From: JBGPBY01 sp041481485
GTDB lineage: Bacteria; Acidobacteriota; Terriglobia; 20CM-2-55-15
Assembly: GCA_041481485.1 (NCBI GenBank)
Contig: JBGPBY010000512.1
Coordinates: 1-5,278 of the forward strand
Direction of reading: 5' to 3'
Length of the DNA stretch: 5,278 nt
Shown here: in pieces, positions 1 through 5,128 of the stretch
How positions within the stretch are numbered: the stretch's first letter is position 1
How the letters are laid out: every line of letters starts with the position of its first letter
Program-made: the position numbers and the translations under genes
Notes under the pieces: generated by a model
Told to the model about the DNA's origin: nothing
The model's input: the letters and a program-made list of their open reading frames with translations, nothing else
Databases searched by the model: none

Positions 1-35
1 ATGTTCATTGTTCAATGTTCACTGTTCAATTGTCA
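1..35. repeat. Degenerate heptamer tandem array (five units)
   Basis: Five consecutive 7-bp units all end in TCA on the plus strand, four of the form NTGTTCA and the last ATTGTCA. Read on the minus strand they become TGAACAN and TGACAAT. The last unit is identical to the core heptamer in the repeats at 1146-1180 and 1678-1735, so this array belongs to the same family. It starts at the window edge, so more units and an opposing arm may lie outside. It lies about 55 bp beyond the 3' end of the outer membrane protein gene. Function is unknown; short heptameric tandem repeats occur between genes in several bacterial phyla. Confidence 0.75.
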
Positions 36-50
36 TTTATAGAGGGAGGA

Positions 51-82
51 GAGTGTTGCAGGCACTGGTGGGACCTGCACTC
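51..82 (-). terminator. Possible hairpin terminator after the outer membrane protein gene
   Basis: GAGTG and CAGG (51-55, 59-62) pair with CCTGCACTC (74-82), leaving a 3-nt bulge and an 11-nt loop. On the minus strand this stem begins about 9 nt after the stop codon of the gene ending at 92, the right place for a terminator. No T-run follows it (the next bases are TCCTCCCT), so intrinsic termination is uncertain and it may only be an mRNA 3'-end stem. Confidence 0.3.
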
Positions 83-91
83 CCTTCGTTA

Positions 92-901
92 CTACTGGCC
101 AATGTGAAATGTGAGCGAGAACACCGGCCCGTACTGCTTCATGCTGTACTTCACATCGCCCGGTAGCGTTCCGACCCGAGCACTGCCCGACGTCGGCACG
201 TCGCCCATGTCTATAGCGAGCGCCTCGTATCCCCCTGCCACACCGATCCAGCGCTTGATGCGAAACTCGATGCCGCCGAAAGCACTCCACGTAAACGCTC
301 CGCCGTCGCCGATGTCCGCTTGCGTGAGGACGGTGAACCGGTCATTGAGCTTTGGCCGGTAGATGAAGCCGCCAACGCCTGCGACTTTGGTGTTGCCGCC
401 TCCGAAGTCTGCAAGCTGACCGCCGACCGGACCGGTGAAGTGCACTTTCGGCGACAGGTTCATCGTCCGAACGCCGCCGACGATGTAGAACCTGGTTCCA
501 GGCTTTACTTCATATGTACCCTTGCCGTTGGTAATGACCTGATCTAATTCGAGTGTGCCTGAGATCGGCAGGCCAATGATTGGCGCCGTGTAGCTCACGT
601 CACTCGACAATCCGATGAAGTAAACATCACCTAGAATGCCCCACTGCCCCTTCTTCGCTTCGCCATGAAACGTGAACGCCTTGGCAAGACTCGACTTCGC
701 GTCGCCGAAGCTCAGATAGACAGGAATGTCTTTGGTGCCGTTGATTGCGAGATTGCCACTGGTCGTCGCGGCCCAGAAATACAGAGGCGCCAAATCCACC
801 TGCCAGCCATTGGGCTTTTGCGCAAACGCGGCTCGCGGCATGACTAGGAAAATGGAGATTGAACTCAACAGGGCGAGGCTCCTGATGCGGGCTCTTATCA
901 T
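92..901 (-). CDS. Predicted outer membrane β-barrel protein, function unknown (269 aa)
   Basis: The protein begins with a typical Sec signal peptide: basic residues R3, R5 and R7, a hydrophobic stretch at about 9-21, and a likely signal peptidase I site AFA|Q after residue 27. The mature part is rich in alternating hydrophobic and polar strands, glycines and aromatics (for example the W-D-L-x-P-x-Y-F-W segment at about 33-43, and G-x-W-G-I-L-G-D-V-Y-F further on), as in outer membrane barrels. It resembles a widespread uncharacterised family of periplasm-facing or outer membrane proteins; I cannot assign a substrate. The start ATG at 901 is chosen because GGAAGGAG lies 6 nt upstream and the signal peptide then begins at once. 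An in-frame ATG at 946 would add 15 residues that spoil the signal peptide. It is transcribed alone, away from the MITE-like element at 1019-1210. The C-terminus (L-T-F-H-I-G-Q) does not end in the aromatic residue common in barrels. Confidence 0.8.
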   Translation of the reverse strand: MIRARIRSLALLSSISIFLVMPRAAFAQKPNGWQVDLAPLYFWAATTSGNLAINGTKDIPVYLSFGDAKSSLAKAFTFHGEAKKGQWGILGDVYFIGLSSDVSYTAPIIGLPISGTLELDQVITNGKGTYEVKPGTRFYIVGGVRTMNLSPKVHFTGPVGGQLADFGGGNTKVAGVGGFIYRPKLNDRFTVLTQADIGDGGAFTWSAFGGIEFRIKRWIGVAGGYEALAIDMGDVPTSGSARVGTLPGDVKYSMKQYGPVFSLTFHIGQ

Positions 902-907
902 GATGAT

Positions 908-915
908 CTCCTTCC
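908..915 (-). promoter_or_regulatory. Shine-Dalgarno site of the outer membrane protein gene
   Basis: The minus strand reads GGAAGGAG, 6 nt before the ATG at 901. It decides between this start and the in-frame ATG at 946, which has no comparable site. Confidence 0.8.
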
Positions 916-1018
916 ACAGCGCAGCCAGGGCCCCGATCTCACGCATGGGGCGACATCTTCACGTTGTAGTTCGGATTCTCATGGGATGGGAACCGCAGAC
1001 AATTACAGGTAATGGGGC

Positions 1019-1210
1019 GGCCCCCTGTAGGCGCCAAGCTGTGAAGAAATGGTCAATGGTCAATTCTCAATTGTCGTTTGTCATCTGCGGTGGCGCTTCG
1101 CGCAGTCATTTCTTAGAGATGCCATGCCGAAGGCGTATCCAAAATTGACAAATGACAATTGAGAATTGACCATTGACCATTTCTTCACAGCTTGGCGCCT
1201 ACAGGGGGCC
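1019..1210. mobile_element. MITE-like element with 65-bp terminal inverted repeats
   Basis: The arms 1019-1083 and 1146-1210 are reverse complements at 64 of 65 positions. The one difference (G1076 against T1153) would be a G·U pair in plus-strand RNA. The outer 30 bp of each arm are non-repetitive (GGCCCCCTGTAGGCGCC and so on). The inner 35 bp are five heptamers of the TGACAAT/TGACCAT family. The 62-bp centre (1084-1145) has no coding potential but contains small GC-rich inverted repeats (CTGCG/CGCAG). Near-perfect long terminal repeats without a transposase fit a non-autonomous element, or a long hairpin RNA. No exact target-site duplication touches the ends. It stops 86 bp before the four-helix-bundle start codon. 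Confidence 0.7.
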
Positions 1211-1296
1211 ACCGTCGCAGATTTCAAACTGACCCACTACGCAATTACAGATATGGGATAAGTAGGAGTGGCGATTGAGTTGCTCTGTTGCGAACA

Positions 1297-1665
1297 ATGG
1301 AGCAACGAAAGTCATTATCCGATCAATTGGAGGAACGACTCATTGAGTTTGCCGCGCGAATTGTGACGTTCTCGATGGAGTTGACTGGGACGCCCGCAGG
1401 TAAGCACATCTCCATGCAAATCCTACGATCCGGAACTGCTCCCGCGCCAAATTACGCGGAAGCACGCGGCGCGGAGAGTCGCGCTGATTTCATTCACAAG
1501 CTGGGAATCGTACAGAAGGAACTCAATGAGACATCAGTGTGGTTGCGAATTCTGATGCGCATTAGTCTTGGAAAAGAAGAACTATTAGTCGCGATTCTTC
1601 AGGAAAACGTGGAACTCGCCAGAATTATAGCGGCCTCCATCAAGACCACGAAGTCTCGCAATTAA
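1297..1665 (+). CDS. Four-helix-bundle protein (23S rRNA-intervening-sequence / S23 type)
   Basis: The 122-residue protein matches the small four-helix-bundle family named after ORFs in 23S rRNA intervening sequences and related to the Avd accessory protein of diversity-generating retroelements. The hallmark stretch is the second helix and turn L-R-S-G-T-x-P-A-P-N-Y-A-E-A-R at about 43-57, then S-R-A-D-F-I-H-K-L-G-I-V at about 61-72, E-L-N-E-T-x-x-W-L at about 75-83, and a basic C-terminus (K-T-T-K-S-R-N). The length is normal and all four helices are present. There is no signal peptide or membrane segment, so it is probably a cytoplasmic oligomer. ATG 1297 is preferred; TTG 1288, in frame, would add three residues. 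Neither has a strong Shine-Dalgarno sequence. No rRNA, reverse transcriptase or variable repeat lies nearby. Instead it sits between two heptamer-rich inverted repeats (1019-1210 and 1673-1754). The molecular function of stand-alone members is unknown; nucleic-acid binding is a common suspicion, not shown here. Confidence 0.88.
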   Translation: MEQRKSLSDQLEERLIEFAARIVTFSMELTGTPAGKHISMQILRSGTAPAPNYAEARGAESRADFIHKLGIVQKELNETSVWLRILMRISLGKEELLVAILQENVELARIIAASIKTTKSRN

Positions 1666-1672
1666 GGGTCTC

Positions 1673-1754
1673 TGAAATGACAAGTGACAATTGACTATTG
1701 ACCATTGATAAAGCTTTATCAATAGTCAATTGTCACTTGTCACTTGTCATTTCA
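1673..1754. repeat. 82-bp heptamer hairpin, likely bidirectional terminator
   Basis: The arms 1673-1713 and 1714-1754 pair at 38 of 41 positions with essentially no loop; the innermost 20 bp (1704-1723) are a perfect palindrome. Mismatches are at 1691/1736, 1696/1731 and 1703/1724. Each arm consists of a TGAAA end, four heptamers of type TGAC(A/T/C)A(G/T) and a TGATAAAG centre. The two arms hold different heptamer series (the left has one TGACAAG and one TGACCAT, the right has two TGACAAG and no TGACCAT), so they differ by one unit shift, yet stay in pairing register. It fills the gap between two convergent genes, 7 nt after the four-helix-bundle stop and 3 nt beyond the mature tRNA-Ser 3' end. 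It could stop transcription from both sides. Confidence 0.85.
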
Positions 1755-1757
1755 ATA

Positions 1758-1844
1758 CGGAGGAAGAGGGATTCGAACCCCCGAGCGAGTTTCCCCGCTA
1801 ACGGTTTTCAAGACCGCCGCCTTCAACCACTCGGCCATTCCTCC
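1758..1844 (-). tRNA. tRNA-Ser (anticodon UGA)
   Basis: A complete 87-nt class II tRNA. The acceptor stem GGAGGAA (1838-1844) pairs with TTCCTCC (1759-1765), followed by discriminator G at 1758 as usual for serine. The D arm reads GCCGAGTGGTTGAAGGC. The anticodon stem GCGGT/ACCGC encloses loop CTTGAAA with anticodon TGA at 1808-1810. A long variable arm (AGCG...CGCT) and a T loop TTCGAAT follow. It decodes UCA and, by wobble, other UCN codons. CCA is not encoded, so it must be added after transcription. It begins 26 nt after nuoI on the same strand with no clear terminator between them, so it may be co-transcribed with the nuo genes. Confidence 0.97.
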
Positions 1845-1870
1845 CGGTTGGAAGAATAGCAGAACCGTGG

Positions 1871-2527
1871 TTACTGCCGTTTCTGAATCATGGATTCGTA
1901 CAGAACGGCGGGATGACGTTCATCCGTGACGGATGGGATCGCGCAGGTTGGTTCCTTCTTCGGATCGAAGATGTTGGCTTCCGCGAAGGGACGGTTCGGC
2001 CTGTAGCCAGCCCCTTTGGCCTGGATCCCGGGACGGGCCATCAGTTTTTCGATGCCGTACAACGTTTCACTTCGGCTGTATGCGGCCTGGTGATGTTCGC
2101 GGCTCATGACGATGGCTTCTTCCGGACAGGCGTCCACGCAGAACCCGCAGTAGATGCAGCGCATCATGTCGATATCGAACTTTTTCGGGAATTTTTCAAT
2201 CTCGGGATTCGGATGTTCGCCCGCTTCGATATAGATGCATTCTGCAGGACAAATTGTTGCGCACATGTAGCAGGCGACACATTTCAGGCTGCCGTCATCG
2301 CGTACGGTCAGGATGTGAGTGCCTCGGAATCGCTCGGAATAATTGCGGCTTTGTTCCGGATAACTGATCGTCGGCATGTCGCGCTTGATGAGACTCGTGA
2401 ATAGCCGGCTAAAGGTCACTCCGAAAGCCCGGAACGTCGACCAAAATGACGAATGTTCCTGGCGCGCGCGCTCGCTGACATTGATGACCGGCACGTCGAC
2501 GGCATAACCGCCCTTCACAGGCTTCAT
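1871..2527 (-). CDS. nuoI: NADH-quinone oxidoreductase subunit I (NuoI), 2x[4Fe-4S] protein
   Basis: The 218-residue protein belongs to the peripheral arm of complex I and carries the two tetranuclear clusters N6a and N6b that pass electrons from NuoG towards NuoB and quinone. The first ferredoxin motif is C83-x2-C86-x2-C89-x3-C93-P and the second is C124-x2-C127-x2-C130-x3-C134-P. The segment S-Y-P-E-Q-S-R-N-Y-S-E-R-F-R-G at about 55-69 is a family hallmark. The N-terminal stretch around 28-49 (F-W-S-T-F-R-A-F-G-V-T-F) is amphipathic, as expected for contact with the membrane arm. The ATG at 2527 is chosen because it overlaps the nuoG stop as ATGA, and the family match begins soon after; the open frame runs on upstream only as a shadow of nuoG. 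The Shine-Dalgarno sequence is weak, so translation probably depends on coupling to nuoG. It is longer than the roughly 165-180-residue proteobacterial forms because of extra residues at both ends. It directly follows nuoG, with no nuoH between. Confidence 0.95.
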   Translation of the reverse strand: MKPVKGGYAVDVPVINVSERARQEHSSFWSTFRAFGVTFSRLFTSLIKRDMPTISYPEQSRNYSERFRGTHILTVRDDGSLKCVACYMCATICPAECIYIEAGEHPNPEIEKFPKKFDIDMMRCIYCGFCVDACPEEAIVMSREHHQAAYSRSETLYGIEKLMARPGIQAKGAGYRPNRPFAEANIFDPKKEPTCAIPSVTDERHPAVLYESMIQKRQ

Positions 2528-4158
2528 TGTGTTACCGGCTCTTTCTGCACATTCACTCCCAGCGGTCCAATGGTGTCGTAATCCATTCCGGCGTATGCCG
2601 GAATTTCCCGCGCGATCCATTCCAGTATCGCATCCGGATCCGGCGAAACCTGAATTCCTGAAAGGCTGAGCAATTTCGACATCATGGCATGCAGCGGTTG
2701 CGCGGTGCCCGGTGGCATTACCGCGCGGTTCGTCACTTGAATACGTCCCGCGTAGTTCGTGTACGTTCCGGTCTCTTCGGCCCATCCAGCCATTGGCAGG
2801 ACGATCGGCGCTCCCTCGGTCCATGCAAACGGATGCGTCGTGCTGACGACGGAGAATTCCAGCGCGCCAATGAGCTTCTGCAACTCGGCAATGATCTCGG
2901 GAGAATCGTCGCCGACCAGTTGCGGATGAAACGAAATCCACATGCCGCGAATCTGCTGAAGTTCGGCCTGTTCCCGTATTCCGCGGAGGCCGTTGAGGGA
3001 TCCGGCCAATCCAAGGTCCAGTGCGCCTTGAGTGTTCGGATGCTTGTCGACGCGGCGGAGCAAATCGTCCTGCCGCTTCTGATACGTCTCGACTTCACTG
3101 CCGAGCCGGAAATCCACGTTGCCTTTGAAATATTTCTTCATCAGGAACATGGCTTCGTTCGTATTGGTGGCGGAGGCAAGTCCCGCTACCGACGAATCGC
3201 CGTGTTCCTGTCGAATGGTTTCGAACCGCTGGTGAATCTCCGGCAGCAATGTTTCCACGGATATCGATTCGCTATGCGGTTTGGGAAGTACAAGACGTCC
3301 CCAGCGTTCCATGGTGTGAAAGCTCAGGCGCCCTTCATCGCACAGCCAGCTTTGATTGACGTCCACATTGCGGCGTCCGACTGTTCGATAAATCTTGCCA
3401 TCGCCGGCCGAATGGCCCGGAATGCCGCCTCCCATGGCTCGCGCCGAATGATCGATGCGCAGATTGCAGCCGGTACTGCAGCCACCACACACGGAGGCCG
3501 TCCCCTTCAAGAACCACGAGCGGACTTTGAAGCGAAAATCGGAACTGGTCAGAGCGCCTACCGGACAGATATCGACCACGTTTCCGGAGTACGGATTGTC
3601 GAAGGGCTTCTCGCCATGAATTGCAATTTCTGAGGCATGACCGCGATTGAGAACAACAATCTCGCCGGTATGCGTCACGTTTCGTGTAAAGCGCACGCAG
3701 CGCGTACAGAGAATGCAGCGTTCCTGATCGAGTTTCACCAGCGGTCCGAGGTCGGTCGCTTTCTTGCGCCGCGTTTTTTGAGTCCCAGGGTATCGGCTGG
3801 TGTGTCCGGCGTTGGCCATGTAGTAATCCTGAAGCCAGCATTCGCCGGATTGGTCGCAGACCGGGCAATCGATGGGATGATGCAGCAGCAGAAACTCCAT
3901 GGCATAACGGACTGCCTGCTGGACCCTCGGCGTGCTCGTCCGCACGATCATTCCGTCGGCGATCGGAGTGGCGCAGGATGGCACCAGCTTCGGTGCCTTT
4001 TCGACTTCGACCAGACACATCCGGCAGCTGCCTTCAATGCCGATGTCGGGGTGATAGCAGTATCGGGGAATCTCAATTCCGACTTCATCGGCAACCTGGA
4101 TGATGGTTTTTCCGGCCGGGACGTCGTATGTCTGGTCGTTCAGCGTGATCCTGGGCAT
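2524..4158 (-). CDS. nuoG: NADH-quinone oxidoreductase subunit G (NuoG)
   Basis: The 544-residue protein is the large Fe-S subunit of complex I, relaying electrons from NuoF towards NuoI. Domain order is standard. A [2Fe-2S] ferredoxin domain (about 1-78) has C34, C45, C48 and C62. The NuoG His/Cys motif H94-x3-C98-x2-C101-x5-C107 holds cluster N5. C148, C151, C154 and C198 form the ferredoxin-like N4 site. A molybdopterin-oxidoreductase-like part from about 220 onward opens with C224-x2-C227-x3-C231 and has C273 in W-L-C-D-E-G-R, matching the N7 motif, though with 41 residues before the last cysteine. The molybdopterin-like domain is short: the protein is much smaller than E. coli NuoG (about 900 residues), but it ends naturally and shows no frameshift. 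The start ATG lies 12 nt after the sulfurtransferase stop, with no obvious Shine-Dalgarno sequence, which suggests coupling. Formate dehydrogenase or NAD-reducing hydrogenase subunits share this fold, but the nuoI neighbour favours complex I. Confidence 0.93.
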   Translation of the reverse strand: MPRITLNDQTYDVPAGKTIIQVADEVGIEIPRYCYHPDIGIEGSCRMCLVEVEKAPKLVPSCATPIADGMIVRTSTPRVQQAVRYAMEFLLLHHPIDCPVCDQSGECWLQDYYMANAGHTSRYPGTQKTRRKKATDLGPLVKLDQERCILCTRCVRFTRNVTHTGEIVVLNRGHASEIAIHGEKPFDNPYSGNVVDICPVGALTSSDFRFKVRSWFLKGTASVCGGCSTGCNLRIDHSARAMGGGIPGHSAGDGKIYRTVGRRNVDVNQSWLCDEGRLSFHTMERWGRLVLPKPHSESISVETLLPEIHQRFETIRQEHGDSSVAGLASATNTNEAMFLMKKYFKGNVDFRLGSEVETYQKRQDDLLRRVDKHPNTQGALDLGLAGSLNGLRGIREQAELQQIRGMWISFHPQLVGDDSPEIIAELQKLIGALEFSVVSTTHPFAWTEGAPIVLPMAGWAEETGTYTNYAGRIQVTNRAVMPPGTAQPLHAMMSKLLSLSGIQVSPDPDAILEWIAREIPAYAGMDYDTIGPLGVNVQKEPVTQ

Positions 4159-4170
4159 AAGCGATCTAGA

Positions 4171-4998
4171 TTAACATGCGGATTTCGGATGTTCGATGGG
4201 AAGATCCAGCCGGTTGCCCCACTCGCCCCACGAGCCCAGGTAGTTTCGCACTCGATTAAATCCGATTAATCTTAAGGCAAGGTACGTGTGTGCGGCACGG
4301 TATCCGCCCTGGCAATATGGAATCACTTCCTGATCCCGCCGGATATTCCGATCCTGATACATTTTCTCCAGAGCTTCCGAACTTTTGAAGAATCCGTGTT
4401 CATCCAGATTCTGGGTCCACTCCAGATGGACGGCTCCGGGAATTGCGCCTCCTCGAGCGGAACGCACTACCTGGCCGGTATATTCCCCTTCGCTGCGGGT
4501 GTCGACAATCGCGGAATCACTGGATGACAGGCGATTCAGGACGTCCTCTGCGGTGGCAAGCAGTTCCGGGCGCTTCTTCATTTTGAAGTTGCCGGTTTTC
4601 GGTACGATCGCGTCCCTGGTTGTCGGCAATCCTGCGGCGGTCCAGGCGTTGAAGCCGCCGTTGAGAATGTGAACATCGTTGTGACCGAAGTATTCCAGAA
4701 ACCAGAACAGGCGGGCGGAACGCATCCCTGCGATTTCGTCATAGACGACGACTGTGCTGTCGGCGTTCACGCCACGGGCCTGAATCAGATGCTCGATGAT
4801 CCAGAGAAAAGCTTCCAGGGCCTGCGGGCGGGTATCGATCAGACTGATACCGAAGATGTCAAAACTGCGGGCGCCGGGAATATGGCTGGTGGCGTAGGCC
4901 TCCGGCGGCCTGAGATCCATGAGGGCGAGTTTCGGGTTGTCCAGATTCGCCTTCAATTGGTCGATGGACCATAACAGCTGCGGGTTGGCATAACTCAC
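4171..4998 (-). CDS. Two-domain rhodanese-type sulfurtransferase
   Basis: The 275-residue protein has two rhodanese domains in tandem, as in thiosulfate and 3-mercaptopyruvate sulfurtransferases, which move sulfane sulfur through a cysteine persulfide. The N-terminal domain (about 9-125) has M-D-L-R-P-P-E-A-Y at 27-35, H-I-P-G-A-R at 39-44 and L-N-G-G-F-N-A-W at 112-119. Its active-site position reads Y-D-E-I-A-G, with no cysteine, so it is structural. The C-terminal domain (about 147-270) has V-D-T-R-S-E-G-E-Y and the catalytic loop C229-Q-G-G-Y-R-A, then Y-L-G-S-W-G-E-W-G-N. The loop is neither the CGSGVTA type of mercaptopyruvate enzymes nor the CRKGVTA type of classic rhodanese, so the sulfur donor cannot be named. 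The start is GTG at 4998: GGAG lies 8 nt upstream and the rhodanese fold begins soon after. An ATG at 5091 would add 31 unconserved residues. It is the first gene of the cluster ahead of nuoG; a part in sulfur supply for Fe-S clusters is conceivable but unproven. There is no signal peptide. Confidence 0.9.
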   Translation of the reverse strand: MSYANPQLLWSIDQLKANLDNPKLALMDLRPPEAYATSHIPGARSFDIFGISLIDTRPQALEAFLWIIEHLIQARGVNADSTVVVYDEIAGMRSARLFWFLEYFGHNDVHILNGGFNAWTAAGLPTTRDAIVPKTGNFKMKKRPELLATAEDVLNRLSSSDSAIVDTRSEGEYTGQVVRSARGGAIPGAVHLEWTQNLDEHGFFKSSEALEKMYQDRNIRRDQEVIPYCQGGYRAAHTYLALRLIGFNRVRNYLGSWGEWGNRLDLPIEHPKSAC

Positions 4999-5006
4999 GA
5001 TCGTTT

Positions 5007-5010
5007 CTCC
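5007..5010 (-). promoter_or_regulatory. Shine-Dalgarno site supporting the GTG start
   Basis: GGAG on the minus strand, 8 nt before the GTG at 4998. It is the reason for preferring GTG over the in-frame ATG at 5091, which has no purine-rich site before it. Confidence 0.65.
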
Positions 5011-5058
5011 AGGGCGTCCAAATGCAGTTTGTCGAATTGCAGTTGCGTTTCTCCCAAT

Positions 5059-5075
5059 TCGGCTAGAATAGCCGA
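5059..5075. promoter_or_regulatory. Palindrome upstream of the sulfurtransferase-nuo cluster
   Basis: TCGGCTA-gaa-TAGCCGA is a perfect 7-bp inverted repeat with a 3-nt centre, 61 nt upstream of the GTG start. On the plus strand it includes TAGAAT, a good -10 hexamer, with TTGCGT (5043-5048) 15 bp upstream. On the minus strand it includes TATTCT, a weaker -10 for the nuo cluster. It could be an operator or a promoter-overlapping site, or a hairpin in the 5' leader. No regulator is identifiable. Confidence 0.35.
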
Positions 5076-5128
5076 TTTTGGGGGTGTGCATGCGGTGGGT
5101 AATTTGTGAAGGTGCGATCAGTGAACAT

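Larger units (their letters stand above)
902..1296. other. Gene-free divergent intergenic region
   Basis: This 395-bp stretch separates the minus-strand outer membrane protein gene from the plus-strand four-helix-bundle gene, so it should hold both promoters. Its middle is taken up by the inverted-repeat element at 1019-1210. For the minus-strand gene a weak candidate is TTCCCA (987-992) and TACAAC (963-968) with an 18-bp spacer. I see no convincing promoter for the plus-strand gene. A near-copy pair, CAATTACAGgTAATGGGG at 1000-1017 and CAATTACAGATATGGG at 1242-1257, flanks the element. Plus-strand reading frames over 665-1148 are shadows with no family resemblance. Confidence 0.5.

Noticed and set aside
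902..946. 15-residue N-terminal extension of the outer membrane protein from an ATG at 946
   Set aside because: It would place acidic and polar residues before the signal peptide, and it covers the strong Shine-Dalgarno sequence of the ATG at 901.
726..1148. Plus-strand 140-residue reading frame running into the inverted-repeat element
   Set aside because: It is antisense to the signal-peptide end of the outer membrane protein gene and then runs through repeat sequence, with no protein family resemblance.
1049..1749. CRISPR array suggested by short repeats
   Set aside because: The units are 7 bp in direct tandem without spacers, and there are no cas genes.
1744..1929. Plus-strand 61-residue reading frame with G-G-R-G-I-R-T-P-E-R
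   Set aside because: It is the antisense translation of the tRNA-Ser gene, a well-known false protein.
2528..2941. In-frame upstream extension of nuoI to 356 residues
   Set aside because: The extension lies inside nuoG in another frame and has no ferredoxin or complex I similarity; the ATG at 2527 overlapping the nuoG stop is the natural start.
2689..3633. Plus-strand 314-residue reading frame opposite nuoG
   Set aside because: It is wholly antisense to a well-supported nuoG and has no recognisable family features.
4999..5091. 31-residue N-terminal extension of the sulfurtransferase from an ATG at 5091
   Set aside because: No ribosome binding site precedes it, it spans the 5059-5075 palindrome, and the GTG at 4998 has GGAG at good spacing.
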